A stretch of 5,612 nucleotides of DNA, from contig CAJOIG010000114.1 of NCBI GenBank assembly GCA_905234575.1, forward strand, positions 1-5,612, read 5' to 3'. Shown in pieces: positions 1 through 5,612 of the stretch. Under the pieces are notes generated by a model. The model had not been told where the DNA came from. It saw only the letters and a list, made by a program, of their open reading frames with translations, and did no database searches. A program made the translations under genes and the position numbers. Numbering within the stretch: position 1 is the first letter of the stretch; each line of letters opens with the position of its first letter. This DNA is from an uncultured Oscillospiraceae bacterium (GTDB lineage Bacteria > Bacillota > Clostridia > Oscillospirales > Oscillospiraceae).

Positions 1-737
1 TCCTTGCCGCAGACGCCGTCCAGCGCGTTCACCAGCGTCTTGCGGCGCTGATTGAAGGCCGCGCGGACGACCCGGAACAGGGCCTTCTCGTCCGCGTCGA
101 TCGGCGGCTCCTTCCGCATGATCAGGCGCACCACCGCGCTGTGGACCTTCGGACGGGGTGTGAAGCACTCCGGGCCGACGGTGAAGAGAAGCTCCGGCTC
201 GGCGTACCACTGCGTCAGCAGGGTAAACGCGCCGTAATCCTTCTGCCCGGCGTGGGCGCACAGTCGGTCCGCCACCTCCTTCTGCACCATCACGGTGACG
301 GTCTCAAAGCAGCGGGACTCGTAAATGTGCGTCAGGACCGGGGTCGTGATGTTGTAGGGCAGGTTCGCGCACAGGAGGGGACGCAGACCGGGAAAGCTGC
401 TGGATACCTCCGCCGCGAGGTCTGCCCGCAGCGCGTCCCGGAAGACCACCTCGACATTGTCATAGGGGGCGAGGGTCCGGGCAAGGACGGGACGCAGGAG
501 CTCGTCGACCTCGTAGGACACGACCTTCGCCGCCCGCCGGGCGAGCTGCTCCGTCAGGCAGCCGACGCCGGGCCCGATCTCCACGACGCCGGAAGCCTTG
601 TCCGCGCCGCACTCGTCCGCGATGCGTTCCGGCACCCAGGGAGCAATGAGGAAGTTCTGGCCCTTGGCCTTGGAAAAGCGAAAGCCGTCCGTTTCCGCCA
701 GGAGCGCCTGGATCTGCTTATAGTCGCAAAGGTCCAT
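1..737 (-). CDS. rsmA: 16S rRNA (adenine1518-N6/adenine1519-N6)-dimethyltransferase RsmA/KsgA, 3' end cut off by the window
   Basis: This enzyme uses S-adenosylmethionine to dimethylate two adjacent adenines in the 3'-terminal helix 45 loop of 16S rRNA during late 30S assembly in the cytoplasm. The 245 visible residues read without interruption. They show KGQNFL (residues 25-30), the SAM-binding motif I EIGPGVGCLT (53-62), the acidic end of the next strand (YEVDE, 75-79), the catalytic NLPYNI (125-130), the substrate-loop region FTPRPKVHSAVVRL (192-205) and FNQRRKTLVNAL (228-239). Family members have about 270-295 residues, so roughly 30-50 C-terminal residues lie beyond the left edge. The ATG at 737-735 is chosen because AGGGAGG (750-744) sits six bases upstream. 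It lies 12 bases after the stop of the AEC transporter gene and is probably co-transcribed with it. Loss of this enzyme is known in other bacteria to give kasugamycin resistance. No key residue is missing in the visible part. The family assignment is very secure. Confidence 0.97.
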   Translation of the reverse strand, partial: MDLCDYKQIQALLAETDGFRFSKAKGQNFLIAPWVPERIADECGADKASGVVEIGPGVGCLTEQLARRAAKVVSYEVDELLRPVLARTLAPYDNVEVVFRDALRADLAAEVSSSFPGLRPLLCANLPYNITTPVLTHIYESRCFETVTVMVQKEVADRLCAHAGQKDYGAFTLLTQWYAEPELLFTVGPECFTPRPKVHSAVVRLIMRKEPPIDADEKALFRVVRAAFNQRRKTLVNALDGVCGK

Positions 738-743
738 TTCGCG

Positions 744-750
744 CCTCCCT
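744..750 (-). promoter_or_regulatory. Ribosome binding site of rsmA, touching the upstream stop codon
   Basis: AGGGAGG reads on the minus strand six bases before the rsmA ATG. Its first A is the last base of the TAA stop (752-750) of the AEC gene. Ribosomes finishing the transporter would therefore release on top of this site, which favours translational coupling of the two genes. The site fixes the rsmA start at 737. Confidence 0.85.
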
Positions 751-1673
751 TACAGCGGCAGGAGTCCCACCACCAGGGGGATCGTGACCACGGAGAGGAC
801 CGTCGTGACGAAGACCGTCTTTGACGCCATCTGCACGTTTCCGCCGTATTCGATGGAGAGCATCGTCGCGAAGGCCGCCACAGGCATCGCCCCCTGCAGG
901 ACCATTGTCCCCAGGAAGACGGAATCCTTCACGAAGAGGTGCATGACCGCCCAGAGGATGATGGGCACGACGACAAGGCGCATGGGGGCGAAGGCGTACA
1001 CATGCCAGTCCCCGAACACATCCTTCAGCTTCTGCTGGCCGAGGGACGCGCCGATGATGACCATGGAGCTCGGGAGGATCATGTCCCCCAGCATATCCAC
1101 CGCCCGGCCCAGGGGCCCGCCGAGCTTCACATGGAAGCACAGCAGCACGATACAGAGCGCCGACACGATGAGGGGGACGTTCAGAAGAAGCCGCCAGTTG
1201 ATGTGCTCCTTGTTCCCCTTGCTGCTCAGCAGGGCGATGCCGAAGGTGTAGGCCAGGAGGTTGAAGGGGATGTTCAGAAGCGCGGCGTAAAGGCCCGCGG
1301 CGTCGCCAAACAGGGCCTTCGCCACGGGGATGCCCATGAAGCCCACGTTCCCGAAGATGGTCATGAAGCTGTAGATGCCCCGGTCCGTGGGCTTGCAGCG
1401 ATAGAGCAGCGGCACCAGCATACCCACCGCCACCAGGATTGCGTACATCAGAAAGCCCGTGCCGAGGACGCCGAACACGCGGCCGACGGAGAGGTCCAGG
1501 TCCGCCCCCAGGATGCTGCCGAGGATCATGCAGGACTGGGGAATCAGGAGGTTGAAGCTCGTAAAGCGGCGGGTCGTCTCTCCGTCCATCACTCCGGCCT
1601 TGGCGGAGATCACGCCCGCAATGAGCAGCAGAAGCATCACCAGCGTCTGCTCAAAAATCAGCATTATATCCAT
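750..1673 (-). CDS. AEC family transporter (auxin efflux carrier / malate permease type)
   Basis: This is a 307-residue integral membrane protein. About ten hydrophobic segments are visible, near residues 6-24, 38-56, 66-90, 101-120, 126-150, 160-181, 195-213, 226-247, 252-274 and 284-305. This fits the two five-helix repeats of the AEC/bile-acid-transporter fold. Family marks are GNVGFMGIPV (108-117), in the crossover region of the first repeat, and GAMPVAAFATMLSIEYGGN (261-279) with the following ASKTVFVTTVLSVVTIP in the second repeat. Known members export organic acids or auxin-like compounds; the substrate here cannot be read from sequence. The ATG at 1673 is used because an in-frame TAA (1685-1683) lies four codons upstream; ATG at 1664 (Met4) is the only close alternative. 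Neither has a clear Shine-Dalgarno site, unlike the other genes here. A terminator ends just upstream, so the gene begins its own unit and probably carries rsmA with it. Confidence 0.9.
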   Translation of the reverse strand: MDIMLIFEQTLVMLLLLIAGVISAKAGVMDGETTRRFTSFNLLIPQSCMILGSILGADLDLSVGRVFGVLGTGFLMYAILVAVGMLVPLLYRCKPTDRGIYSFMTIFGNVGFMGIPVAKALFGDAAGLYAALLNIPFNLLAYTFGIALLSSKGNKEHINWRLLLNVPLIVSALCIVLLCFHVKLGGPLGRAVDMLGDMILPSSMVIIGASLGQQKLKDVFGDWHVYAFAPMRLVVVPIILWAVMHLFVKDSVFLGTMVLQGAMPVAAFATMLSIEYGGNVQMASKTVFVTTVLSVVTIPLVVGLLPL

Positions 1674-1679
1674 ATTCTT

Positions 1680-1708
1680 ATATTACTATTCCCATCCCGC
1701 ATTTGCAA
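1680..1708 (-). promoter_or_regulatory. Candidate sigma-A-type promoter for the AEC gene and rsmA
   Basis: On the minus strand TTGCAA (1708-1703) and TAATAT (1685-1680) are separated by exactly 17 bases. Each hexamer matches four of six consensus positions. The interval is AT-rich and lies between the previous terminator's U-tract and the ATG at 1673, the only room available for a promoter. A start seven bases after the -10 hexamer would fall on the first base of the ATG. TATAAG (1682-1677) is an alternative -10 with a poor 20-base spacing. This is a weak, position-based call. Confidence 0.35.
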
Positions 1709-1709
1709 T

Positions 1710-1757
1710 AAAAAAATCCCGTTCGTTCCAAAACGGTGCGTTCCGAAACGAACGGGA
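1710..1757 (-). terminator. Rho-independent terminator after the spoIIE operon
   Basis: On the minus strand a 19-bp stem (1757-1739 pairing with 1735-1717) closes a three-base CAC loop. It contains three G-T wobbles in its middle and ten uninterrupted Watson-Crick pairs (CCCGTTCGTT with AACGAACGGG) plus a closing T-A pair at the base. Seven T residues (complement of 1716-1710) follow directly. The hairpin begins 13 bases after the stop of the small gene. There is no T-run on the opposite side, so it works only for minus-strand transcription. Confidence 0.93.
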
Positions 1758-1769
1758 AGCGATCCCGCC

Positions 1770-2123
1770 TCAGACGAGCAGGCGCAGGGCGAGCCACACG
1801 GCAGCCGCGGTCAGGGCCGACGCCCCCGCGGCGACGCCCCAGAGCCATCGGCGCGGGCGCGGAGACGCGCCGCTGCGCCTGAGATACGCCTCCGCCGCGC
1901 GCCTTGCCTCCTCCAGCACCTGCTCCGCGCCGCGGGCGCGGACATAGTCCTCCTTCAAAACAAAGATCGCCTCCTCGAAAAGCCGCGGGTCGGGCGAGCG
2001 CACCACGACGACGTACCGCCCCGTTCCCCGGAGATACAGGCCGCCCGCCCCGCTTTTCTTCCAGTATGGACCGATCCTGCCGGAATTATGCAGCCGTGGC
2101 AGCTTTTCCCCGGGGACGCTCAC
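1770..2123 (-). CDS. Uncharacterised 117-residue tail-anchored protein, translationally coupled to spoIIE
   Basis: The function is not recognised. The protein starts VSVPGEKLPRLHNSGRIGPY and continues with a compact, probably structured part. This part holds WKKSGAGGLYLRGTGRYVVVV (residues 21-41), an acidic/hydrophobic segment RLFEEAIFVLKEDY (47-60) and a charged helix (61-83) rich in Glu, Arg and Ala. A basic stretch (RPRRW, 89-93) is followed by one hydrophobic C-terminal segment (about 93-115) ending in LLV. That predicts a cytosolic N-terminal domain with a single membrane anchor at the very end. The GTG start (2123-2121) overlaps the spoIIE TGA as GTGA and has GAGGTG five bases upstream. 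The same frame stays open upstream to an ATG at 2819, but that stretch reads out of frame through the SpoIIE phosphatase domain. It is the last gene before the terminator. The coupling suggests a role alongside SpoIIE in early sporulation; this is inference only. Reality of the gene is likely, its role unknown. Confidence 0.82.
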   Translation of the reverse strand: MSVPGEKLPRLHNSGRIGPYWKKSGAGGLYLRGTGRYVVVVRSPDPRLFEEAIFVLKEDYVRARGAEQVLEEARRAAEAYLRRSGASPRPRRWLWGVAAGASALTAAAVWLALRLLV

Positions 2124-4438
2124 TGCCGCACCTCGACGCGCAGGGCGAGCGCCGTCATGTCGTCCGCGCTCCCGAACCGGGCTGCCGCCGCCCGGAGGGT
2201 CTGGCGGGCCAGCTCCTTCGTCTCCAGTCCGTCGGCGTTCGACAGAAGCTGCCGCAGCCAGCGGTCGTCGTTCTCCGCGAACACGCCGTCCGAGGCGATG
2301 AGGGCCAGATTTCCCGGCCGCAGCTTCATTCGCACCGTATCCGGCGAACCATCGTCCCCCGCCAGCATCCCCGCGGCCAGGGAGCCGCACTTCACCCGGC
2401 GGATCGTCCGCCCGGTCCGGACATAGGACGGGGCCGCACCGTATTTGTAGAAGCACGCCTCGCCCGTGAACAGGTCCACGCAGCAGAGGTCCACCGTAGC
2501 GTAGCCCCAGGCGTCGCCGTTTCGCAGCAGCACGGCGGAGTTCAGCAGCCGCATGGCGGTCATGGGCTCCGTGCCCGCCCGGAGGAGCTCCTCGAGGATC
2601 GCGACGGCGCGGGCGCTCTCCCCCGCCGCGGCCTCGCCGGTGCCCATGCCGTCCGAGAGGATGACGCAAAGAAGCCCCGCGTCCGTTTTGAAGTACGTCC
2701 CCCGGTCGCCGGAGACAGACTCCCCCTCCTTTTTCATGCAGGCGATGCCCACGGAGACAGCCAGGGGCTCCGCCTGCCGAAGCAGCACCCGGCCCCTCTC
2801 CCCGAGACTCACCCGGCACAGCCGCACGCCCACGGCCGCGGAGAGCTTCTCGAGGTACGCGGGCTCCTGGGCCAGCACCTCGATGTCCGCCCCCTCGATG
2901 GCGGCGTGCAGCCGTCCCCGGCCGTCCCGGAAGGCCGCGCAGGTCCCGTCCAGCTCCCGGGCCTTGAGATACCGGATGAGCTTTCGCTCCGCCTGCGGAT
3001 CCGGACCCGCCGCGCCCGAGAGCTCCCGGGCCGCGCCCGCCATGACCTCCGCCATGTCGAGGAACTGCCCGTAGGCCGCCGCCCGGCCCTCCCGCAGGCG
3101 GGCCTCATACTGCCGACGGTACATGTGCCCCCGGAGCTCGCCGTTCACCGCGCTGACGAAGCCCTCCGGCGCGGCGCATTTCTGCCGGAACGCCGCCGGG
3201 AGATCCCCCACCGACACCGTGCCCCGCCGGACCATCCCCTCCGCCATGGAGGCAAGGCACGCGACGGTCTCGCTCTGCTCCTCCCGCCAGCAGCGGTCCT
3301 TCCCGGCGCAGGCATGGCACACCGCGTCCGCCGCGCGGTCAAAGACCGCGGTCATGTCCTCGGCGGAGGAGAACTCCCGGGCAGGCTGGGCCGCCGCGTC
3401 GTACAGCTCCCGGAAGCCCTTCGCGAGCCGGTCCAGGCGGTCGGACTGATACAGGCGGAAGCTCGACTCTCCTTCGCCGCGGCCCACCCGCAGCAGGGCG
3501 CCCACCGGCGTCAGGGCCGCCTGGGGCAGCAGGAGGAAGACCACGGACGCCGCGAAGCTCTCGTACAGCGCTGCCACGGGGACGCCGCCGCTCCATCCCA
3601 GCAGGACGGAGACCGCGCATCCGGCGCAGAAGGAGATGGAAAACGTCAGCCGCCCGTACCGGAACAGCGCCCCGGACAGCAGGCCCGACAGGGCGTACGC
3701 CGCGCAGAAAAAGAGCTCCGCGCCCGCGGCGAGGTCCATGCCGAGACCCAGGGCCGCCCCCGCGGCGCAGCCGGCCAGCGGTCCCCCGCAGAAGCCCCCC
3801 GCCATCACGAGAAGGCAGGCCAGGAACCGTCCCACCGACAGCGTCCCGAAAAGCTCCACCGCCGCGAGGCCCATGAGCGCGCAGGCCGCGAGCACCGCCG
3901 TGCCGAGGCTGCGGCGCAGCTCCGCCGCCTCGCTGACGATCCCCTCCGGCGTCAGGGCGAAGCTGAACATATACGCGCAGCCCCCGGCGAGGACCGTCTC
4001 GAGAAACAGCCGCATGACCACGGGGATCCCCGCCGCGGCCGGTCCCATGGCCAGCGCGCCCGTCCCGGCGGTCATCGCCGCCGCGATGAGGGGCATGAAC
4101 CAGCGCCGCTCCCGCAGCTTCCGGCCCCGGGTCACGAATCCGACGGTAAACACCAGGAAGAGTGTGGCAAGATAGCGCAGGGAGCCGAAGACGCCTCCCG
4201 CGAGGATGTACCCGGCGAAAGCCCCGGCAAAGCAGGCAAGGCCCGTCAGCTCCTCCCCGGCGGACGCCGCCGCCGCGACCCCGAAGGGGCCGCAGACGGA
4301 AAACAGCTCCCCGGCCCCGGCGGCAAGGCCCAGCACGGCGTACCCCGCGCACTTCGCCGCCGTCCGCACCTCCGGCCGGCGCCACAGAGCCGCCGCCGAG
4401 ACCCTGCCCATCTTTCCTGCCTGTCCCCACAACGTCAT
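2120..4438 (-). CDS. spoIIE: Stage II sporulation protein E, membrane-bound PP2C-type serine phosphatase
   Basis: In studied sporulators SpoIIE dephosphorylates the anti-anti-sigma factor SpoIIAA-P, which frees sigma F in the forespore, and it also binds FtsZ at the polar septum. This copy has 772 residues (the Bacillus subtilis protein has 827). The N-terminal part, to about residue 308, is a series of roughly ten Ala/Gly/Leu-rich membrane segments. A soluble central region (about 320-560) contains the cysteine motif CHACAGKDRCW (374-384), as in other SpoIIE proteins. The C-terminal PP2C domain (about 560-769) has the metal-binding SDGMGTG (595-601), TVDL (648-651), ASDGVF (715-720) and SADDMTAL (757-764). 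All acidic metal ligands expected from the family appear present (Asp596, Asp717, Asp760). The ATG at 4438 is chosen because GGAGGT (4449-4444) sits five bases before it. The stop overlaps the next gene's GTG. The upstream terminator after murC means that it needs its own promoter, probably in the AT-rich island at 4461-4502. Confidence 0.98.
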   Translation of the reverse strand: MTLWGQAGKMGRVSAAALWRRPEVRTAAKCAGYAVLGLAAGAGELFSVCGPFGVAAAASAGEELTGLACFAGAFAGYILAGGVFGSLRYLATLFLVFTVGFVTRGRKLRERRWFMPLIAAAMTAGTGALAMGPAAAGIPVVMRLFLETVLAGGCAYMFSFALTPEGIVSEAAELRRSLGTAVLAACALMGLAAVELFGTLSVGRFLACLLVMAGGFCGGPLAGCAAGAALGLGMDLAAGAELFFCAAYALSGLLSGALFRYGRLTFSISFCAGCAVSVLLGWSGGVPVAALYESFAASVVFLLLPQAALTPVGALLRVGRGEGESSFRLYQSDRLDRLAKGFRELYDAAAQPAREFSSAEDMTAVFDRAADAVCHACAGKDRCWREEQSETVACLASMAEGMVRRGTVSVGDLPAAFRQKCAAPEGFVSAVNGELRGHMYRRQYEARLREGRAAAYGQFLDMAEVMAGAARELSGAAGPDPQAERKLIRYLKARELDGTCAAFRDGRGRLHAAIEGADIEVLAQEPAYLEKLSAAVGVRLCRVSLGERGRVLLRQAEPLAVSVGIACMKKEGESVSGDRGTYFKTDAGLLCVILSDGMGTGEAAAGESARAVAILEELLRAGTEPMTAMRLLNSAVLLRNGDAWGYATVDLCCVDLFTGEACFYKYGAAPSYVRTGRTIRRVKCGSLAAGMLAGDDGSPDTVRMKLRPGNLALIASDGVFAENDDRWLRQLLSNADGLETKELARQTLRAAAARFGSADDMTALALRVEVRQ
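2129..2134 (-). promoter_or_regulatory. Ribosome binding site of the small tail-anchored gene, inside the spoIIE 3' end
   Basis: GAGGTG on the minus strand lies five bases before the GTG start at 2123 and within the last codons of spoIIE (Glu-Val of VEVRQ). It supports starting this gene at the overlapping GTG rather than at any of the far-upstream in-frame starts. Confidence 0.7.
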
Positions 4439-4443
4439 GACGT

Positions 4444-4449
4444 ACCTCC
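4444..4449 (-). promoter_or_regulatory. Ribosome binding site of spoIIE
   Basis: GGAGGT on the minus strand is five bases upstream of the ATG at 4438. This near-ideal site fixes the start against the next in-frame ATG (Met10). Confidence 0.88.
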
Positions 4450-4460
4450 GAGAAAAATCA

Positions 4461-4484
4461 TTAACATAATTATAATTATGTTAA
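4461..4484. promoter_or_regulatory. Perfect 24-bp AT-rich palindrome with embedded TATAAT, candidate spoIIE promoter/operator
   Basis: The left half TTAACATAATTA and the right half TAATTATGTTAA are exact reverse complements with no loop. On the minus strand TATAAT is at 4474-4469; a start about seven bases later (near 4462) would give a leader of roughly 24 bases that contains the spoIIE ribosome binding site. No good TTGACA-like -35 is seen at 16-18 bases; the hexamer at 17 bases is CGGAAA. This fits an activator-dependent promoter. Alternatively the palindrome is an operator for a dimeric regulator with TTAACAT-type half sites. The location between the murC terminator and spoIIE is the main support. 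Confidence 0.45.
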
Positions 4485-4486
4485 CT

Positions 4487-4499
4487 GACGGTTTCCGTC
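4487..4499. repeat. Short inverted repeat upstream of the spoIIE palindrome
   Basis: GACGG and CCGTC arms flank a three-base TTT spacer. The repeat is two bases from the 24-bp palindrome and covers the region where a -35 element or activator site for spoIIE would be expected. Function is unknown; five-base arms can arise by chance in GC-rich DNA. Confidence 0.35.
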
Positions 4500-4518
4500 G
4501 GAGCGAGGCAGCACGCAG

Positions 4519-4551
4519 AAAAAAACGCACCGGAGAATACTCCGGTGCGTT
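4519..4551 (-). terminator. Rho-independent terminator after murC
   Basis: On the minus strand a perfect 12-bp stem (AACGCACCGGAG paired with CTCCGGTGCGTT) closes the four-base loop TATT. It runs into a T-tract complementary to the A residues at 4525-4519, two or so of which also pair in the stem. It lies about 40 bases after the murC stop and separates murC from spoIIE transcription. Confidence 0.94.
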
Positions 4552-4592
4552 GGGATTCAGAAGGGTCGGGCGCGGGACGGCAAAGCGCTCCG

Positions 4593-5612
4593 TCACCCCT
4601 CGGCGCGGGAGACCAGGTCCTCCCCGATCTTGTAGACGTCGCCAGCGCCCACCGTGAGGACGATGTCTCCCGGCGCGACGGACCAGGCCAGGGCCCGCTC
4701 CAGCTCCTCGAACGAGGGGAAGAACAGGCTGTTCGGGATGCGCTTCGCCAGATCCTCCGAGGAGATGCCCAGGGTGTTCTTTTCCCGCGCGGCGTAGATC
4801 TCCGCGAGGAAGCAGAGGTCCGGGCGGCCGAGCTGCTCCACGAAGTCGTCGAACAGGGCGGCGGTGCGGGTGTAGGTATGGGGCTGGAAGACCACGACGG
4901 TGCGCTTGTACCCCATGGGCTCCACGGCGTCCAGAAGGGCCTTCAGCTCACCGGGATGGTGGGCGTAGTCGTCGTAGACGTCGGCGCCGTTGAACTTGCC
5001 CTTGAACTCGAACCGTCGGTTCGCGCCGGAGAAGCCCGCGAGACCGTATTTCACGGCGGTGGCGGAGATGCCGAGCTCCATGGCGGCGGCGGTGGCGGCG
5101 AGGGCGTTTTTCACGTTATGCACGCCGGGGACGCGCAGCTCGAGATGGGCGAAGAGCTCTCCATCCCGGACGACGTCAAACTCCGTCTGGGCGCCGCTGG
5201 AAATGATATTCACCGCCCGAACGTCCGCCGTATCCCCCAGGCCGAAGGTGACGATGCGCCGATCCAGTCCGGCCACGGCCTCCATGGCGTTCTCGTCGTC
5301 CGCGTTCACGACGACGGTGCCGCCTTCCGCCGGAACAAGGGACGCGAACTTTCGGAACGAGGCCTTCACGGCATCCAGATCCTTGAAGTAATCGAGGTGA
5401 TCCGCCTCCACATCCAGGACGACGGCGATGGTGGGATAGAAGGACAGGAAGCTGTCGTAGTACTCGCAGGCCTCCAGGATGATGGTGTCGCCCTGGCCGA
5501 CGCGGTGCCCGGCCTGCAGGAGGGGCAGCGTGCCGCCGATCATGACGGTGGGGTCCTTCTCCGCCGCCATGAGGATGTGGGTGCACATGGAGGTGGTGGT
5601 GGTCTTGCCGTG
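4593..5612 (-). CDS. murC: UDP-N-acetylmuramate--L-alanine ligase MurC, 5' end cut off by the window
   Basis: MurC is the cytoplasmic, ATP-dependent ligase that adds L-alanine to UDP-MurNAc, the first amino acid of the peptidoglycan stem peptide. The 339 visible residues begin inside the ATP-binding P-loop, HGKTTTTSM (visible residues 1-9). They continue with EACEYYDSF (47-55), VEADHLDYF (68-76), the central-domain HNVKNALAA (165-173), the C-terminal-domain YDDYAHHPGE (213-222), FQPHTYTRT (242-250) and VGAGD (321-325). These are the typical Mur ligase marks in the correct order, and the YDDYAHHP form points to MurC rather than MurD, E or F. MurC usually has about 450-460 residues, so about 120, the UDP-binding N-terminal domain, lie beyond the right edge. 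The reading frame is intact to the TGA at 4595-4593, and a terminator follows. An internal ATG at 5588 is not the start, because the P-loop lies upstream of it. Confidence 0.98.
   Translation of the reverse strand, partial: HGKTTTTSMCTHILMAAEKDPTVMIGGTLPLLQAGHRVGQGDTIILEACEYYDSFLSFYPTIAVVLDVEADHLDYFKDLDAVKASFRKFASLVPAEGGTVVVNADDENAMEAVAGLDRRIVTFGLGDTADVRAVNIISSGAQTEFDVVRDGELFAHLELRVPGVHNVKNALAATAAAMELGISATAVKYGLAGFSGANRRFEFKGKFNGADVYDDYAHHPGELKALLDAVEPMGYKRTVVVFQPHTYTRTAALFDDFVEQLGRPDLCFLAEIYAAREKNTLGISSEDLAKRIPNSLFFPSFEELERALAWSVAPGDIVLTVGAGDVYKIGEDLVSRAEG

Noticed and set aside
141..824. Plus-strand open frame of 227 codons opposite rsmA
   Set aside because: The minus strand here encodes RsmA with all family motifs; the plus reading is an antisense shadow.
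1710..1757. The large hairpin as a riboswitch or leader element of the AEC gene
   Set aside because: A simple near-perfect stem with a three-base loop followed by T residues directly after a stop codon is fully explained as an intrinsic terminator; there is no alternative antiterminator or aptamer-like conservation to see.
939..2426. Plus-strand open frame of 495 codons opposite the AEC gene and the spoIIE 3' end
   Set aside because: It crosses three genes and a terminator, its composition is His/Asp/Arg/Ala-rich with no recognisable domain, and it has no plausible ribosome binding context.
2124..2819. Upstream extension of the small tail-anchored gene to an ATG at 2819
   Set aside because: This 232-codon stretch lies in another frame inside the SpoIIE phosphatase domain and is Arg/Gly-rich without motifs. 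The GTG with a Shine-Dalgarno site at 2123 is the better start.
3339..4430. Second minus-strand frame of 363 codons within the spoIIE membrane region
   Set aside because: It is a +1-type shadow of the SpoIIE coding frame with Gly/Arg-rich low-complexity translation. SpoIIE itself is intact, so no frameshift is needed to explain it.
1904..4657. Plus-strand open frame of 917 codons opposite spoIIE
   Set aside because: It is exactly antisense to well-conserved SpoIIE and the end of murC, with a low-complexity Arg/Pro/Gly/His-rich translation typical of GC-rich antisense frames. It also runs through the murC terminator and the spoIIE promoter region.
1..5612. Mobile element, defence system, CRISPR array or tRNA/rRNA gene
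   Set aside because: No transposase, integrase, direct-repeat array, cloverleaf or rRNA sequence was seen; coding regions fill nearly the whole window with ordinary chromosomal genes.

Overview
The window is GC-rich and comes from the chromosome of an endospore-forming Firmicute. The evidence is a full-length spoIIE, good Shine-Dalgarno sites (GGAGG type) and two intrinsic terminators. High GC together with SpoIIE suggests a gut-type clostridium of the Oscillospirales (the Flavonifractor/Oscillibacter/Lawsonibacter kind). That placement is inference. Every convincing gene is on the minus strand; the long plus-strand reading frames are antisense shadows produced by high-GC codon bias.

Read in the direction of transcription (right to left), there are three units. 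(1) 5612-4593 is the C-terminal three quarters of murC, the UDP-N-acetylmuramate--L-alanine ligase of peptidoglycan synthesis, entering from the right edge and closed by a strong terminator at 4551-4519. (2) The 4439-4592 gap holds an AT-rich island with a perfect 24-bp palindrome and a TATAAT box. It is followed by spoIIE (4438-2120), the membrane PP2C phosphatase that activates sigma F in the forespore, and then by a GTGA-overlapping small gene (2123-1770) for an uncharacterised 117-residue tail-anchored protein. A 19-bp hairpin terminator at 1757-1710 ends this unit. (3) Immediately after that U-tract, a compact candidate promoter precedes an AEC-family (auxin efflux carrier/malate permease type) transporter (1673-750). 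Twelve bases further on is rsmA/ksgA (737-1), the 16S rRNA dimethyladenosine transferase, cut by the left edge.

Most of this is ordinary core chromosome: cell wall, sporulation, transport and ribosome maturation. No mobile element, CRISPR array or RNA gene is visible. The parts worth a second look are the small tail-anchored protein translationally coupled to SpoIIE, the perfect palindrome over the putative spoIIE promoter, and the very short terminator-to-start interval before the AEC gene, which would imply a leaderless or nearly leaderless mRNA if the proposed promoter is right.
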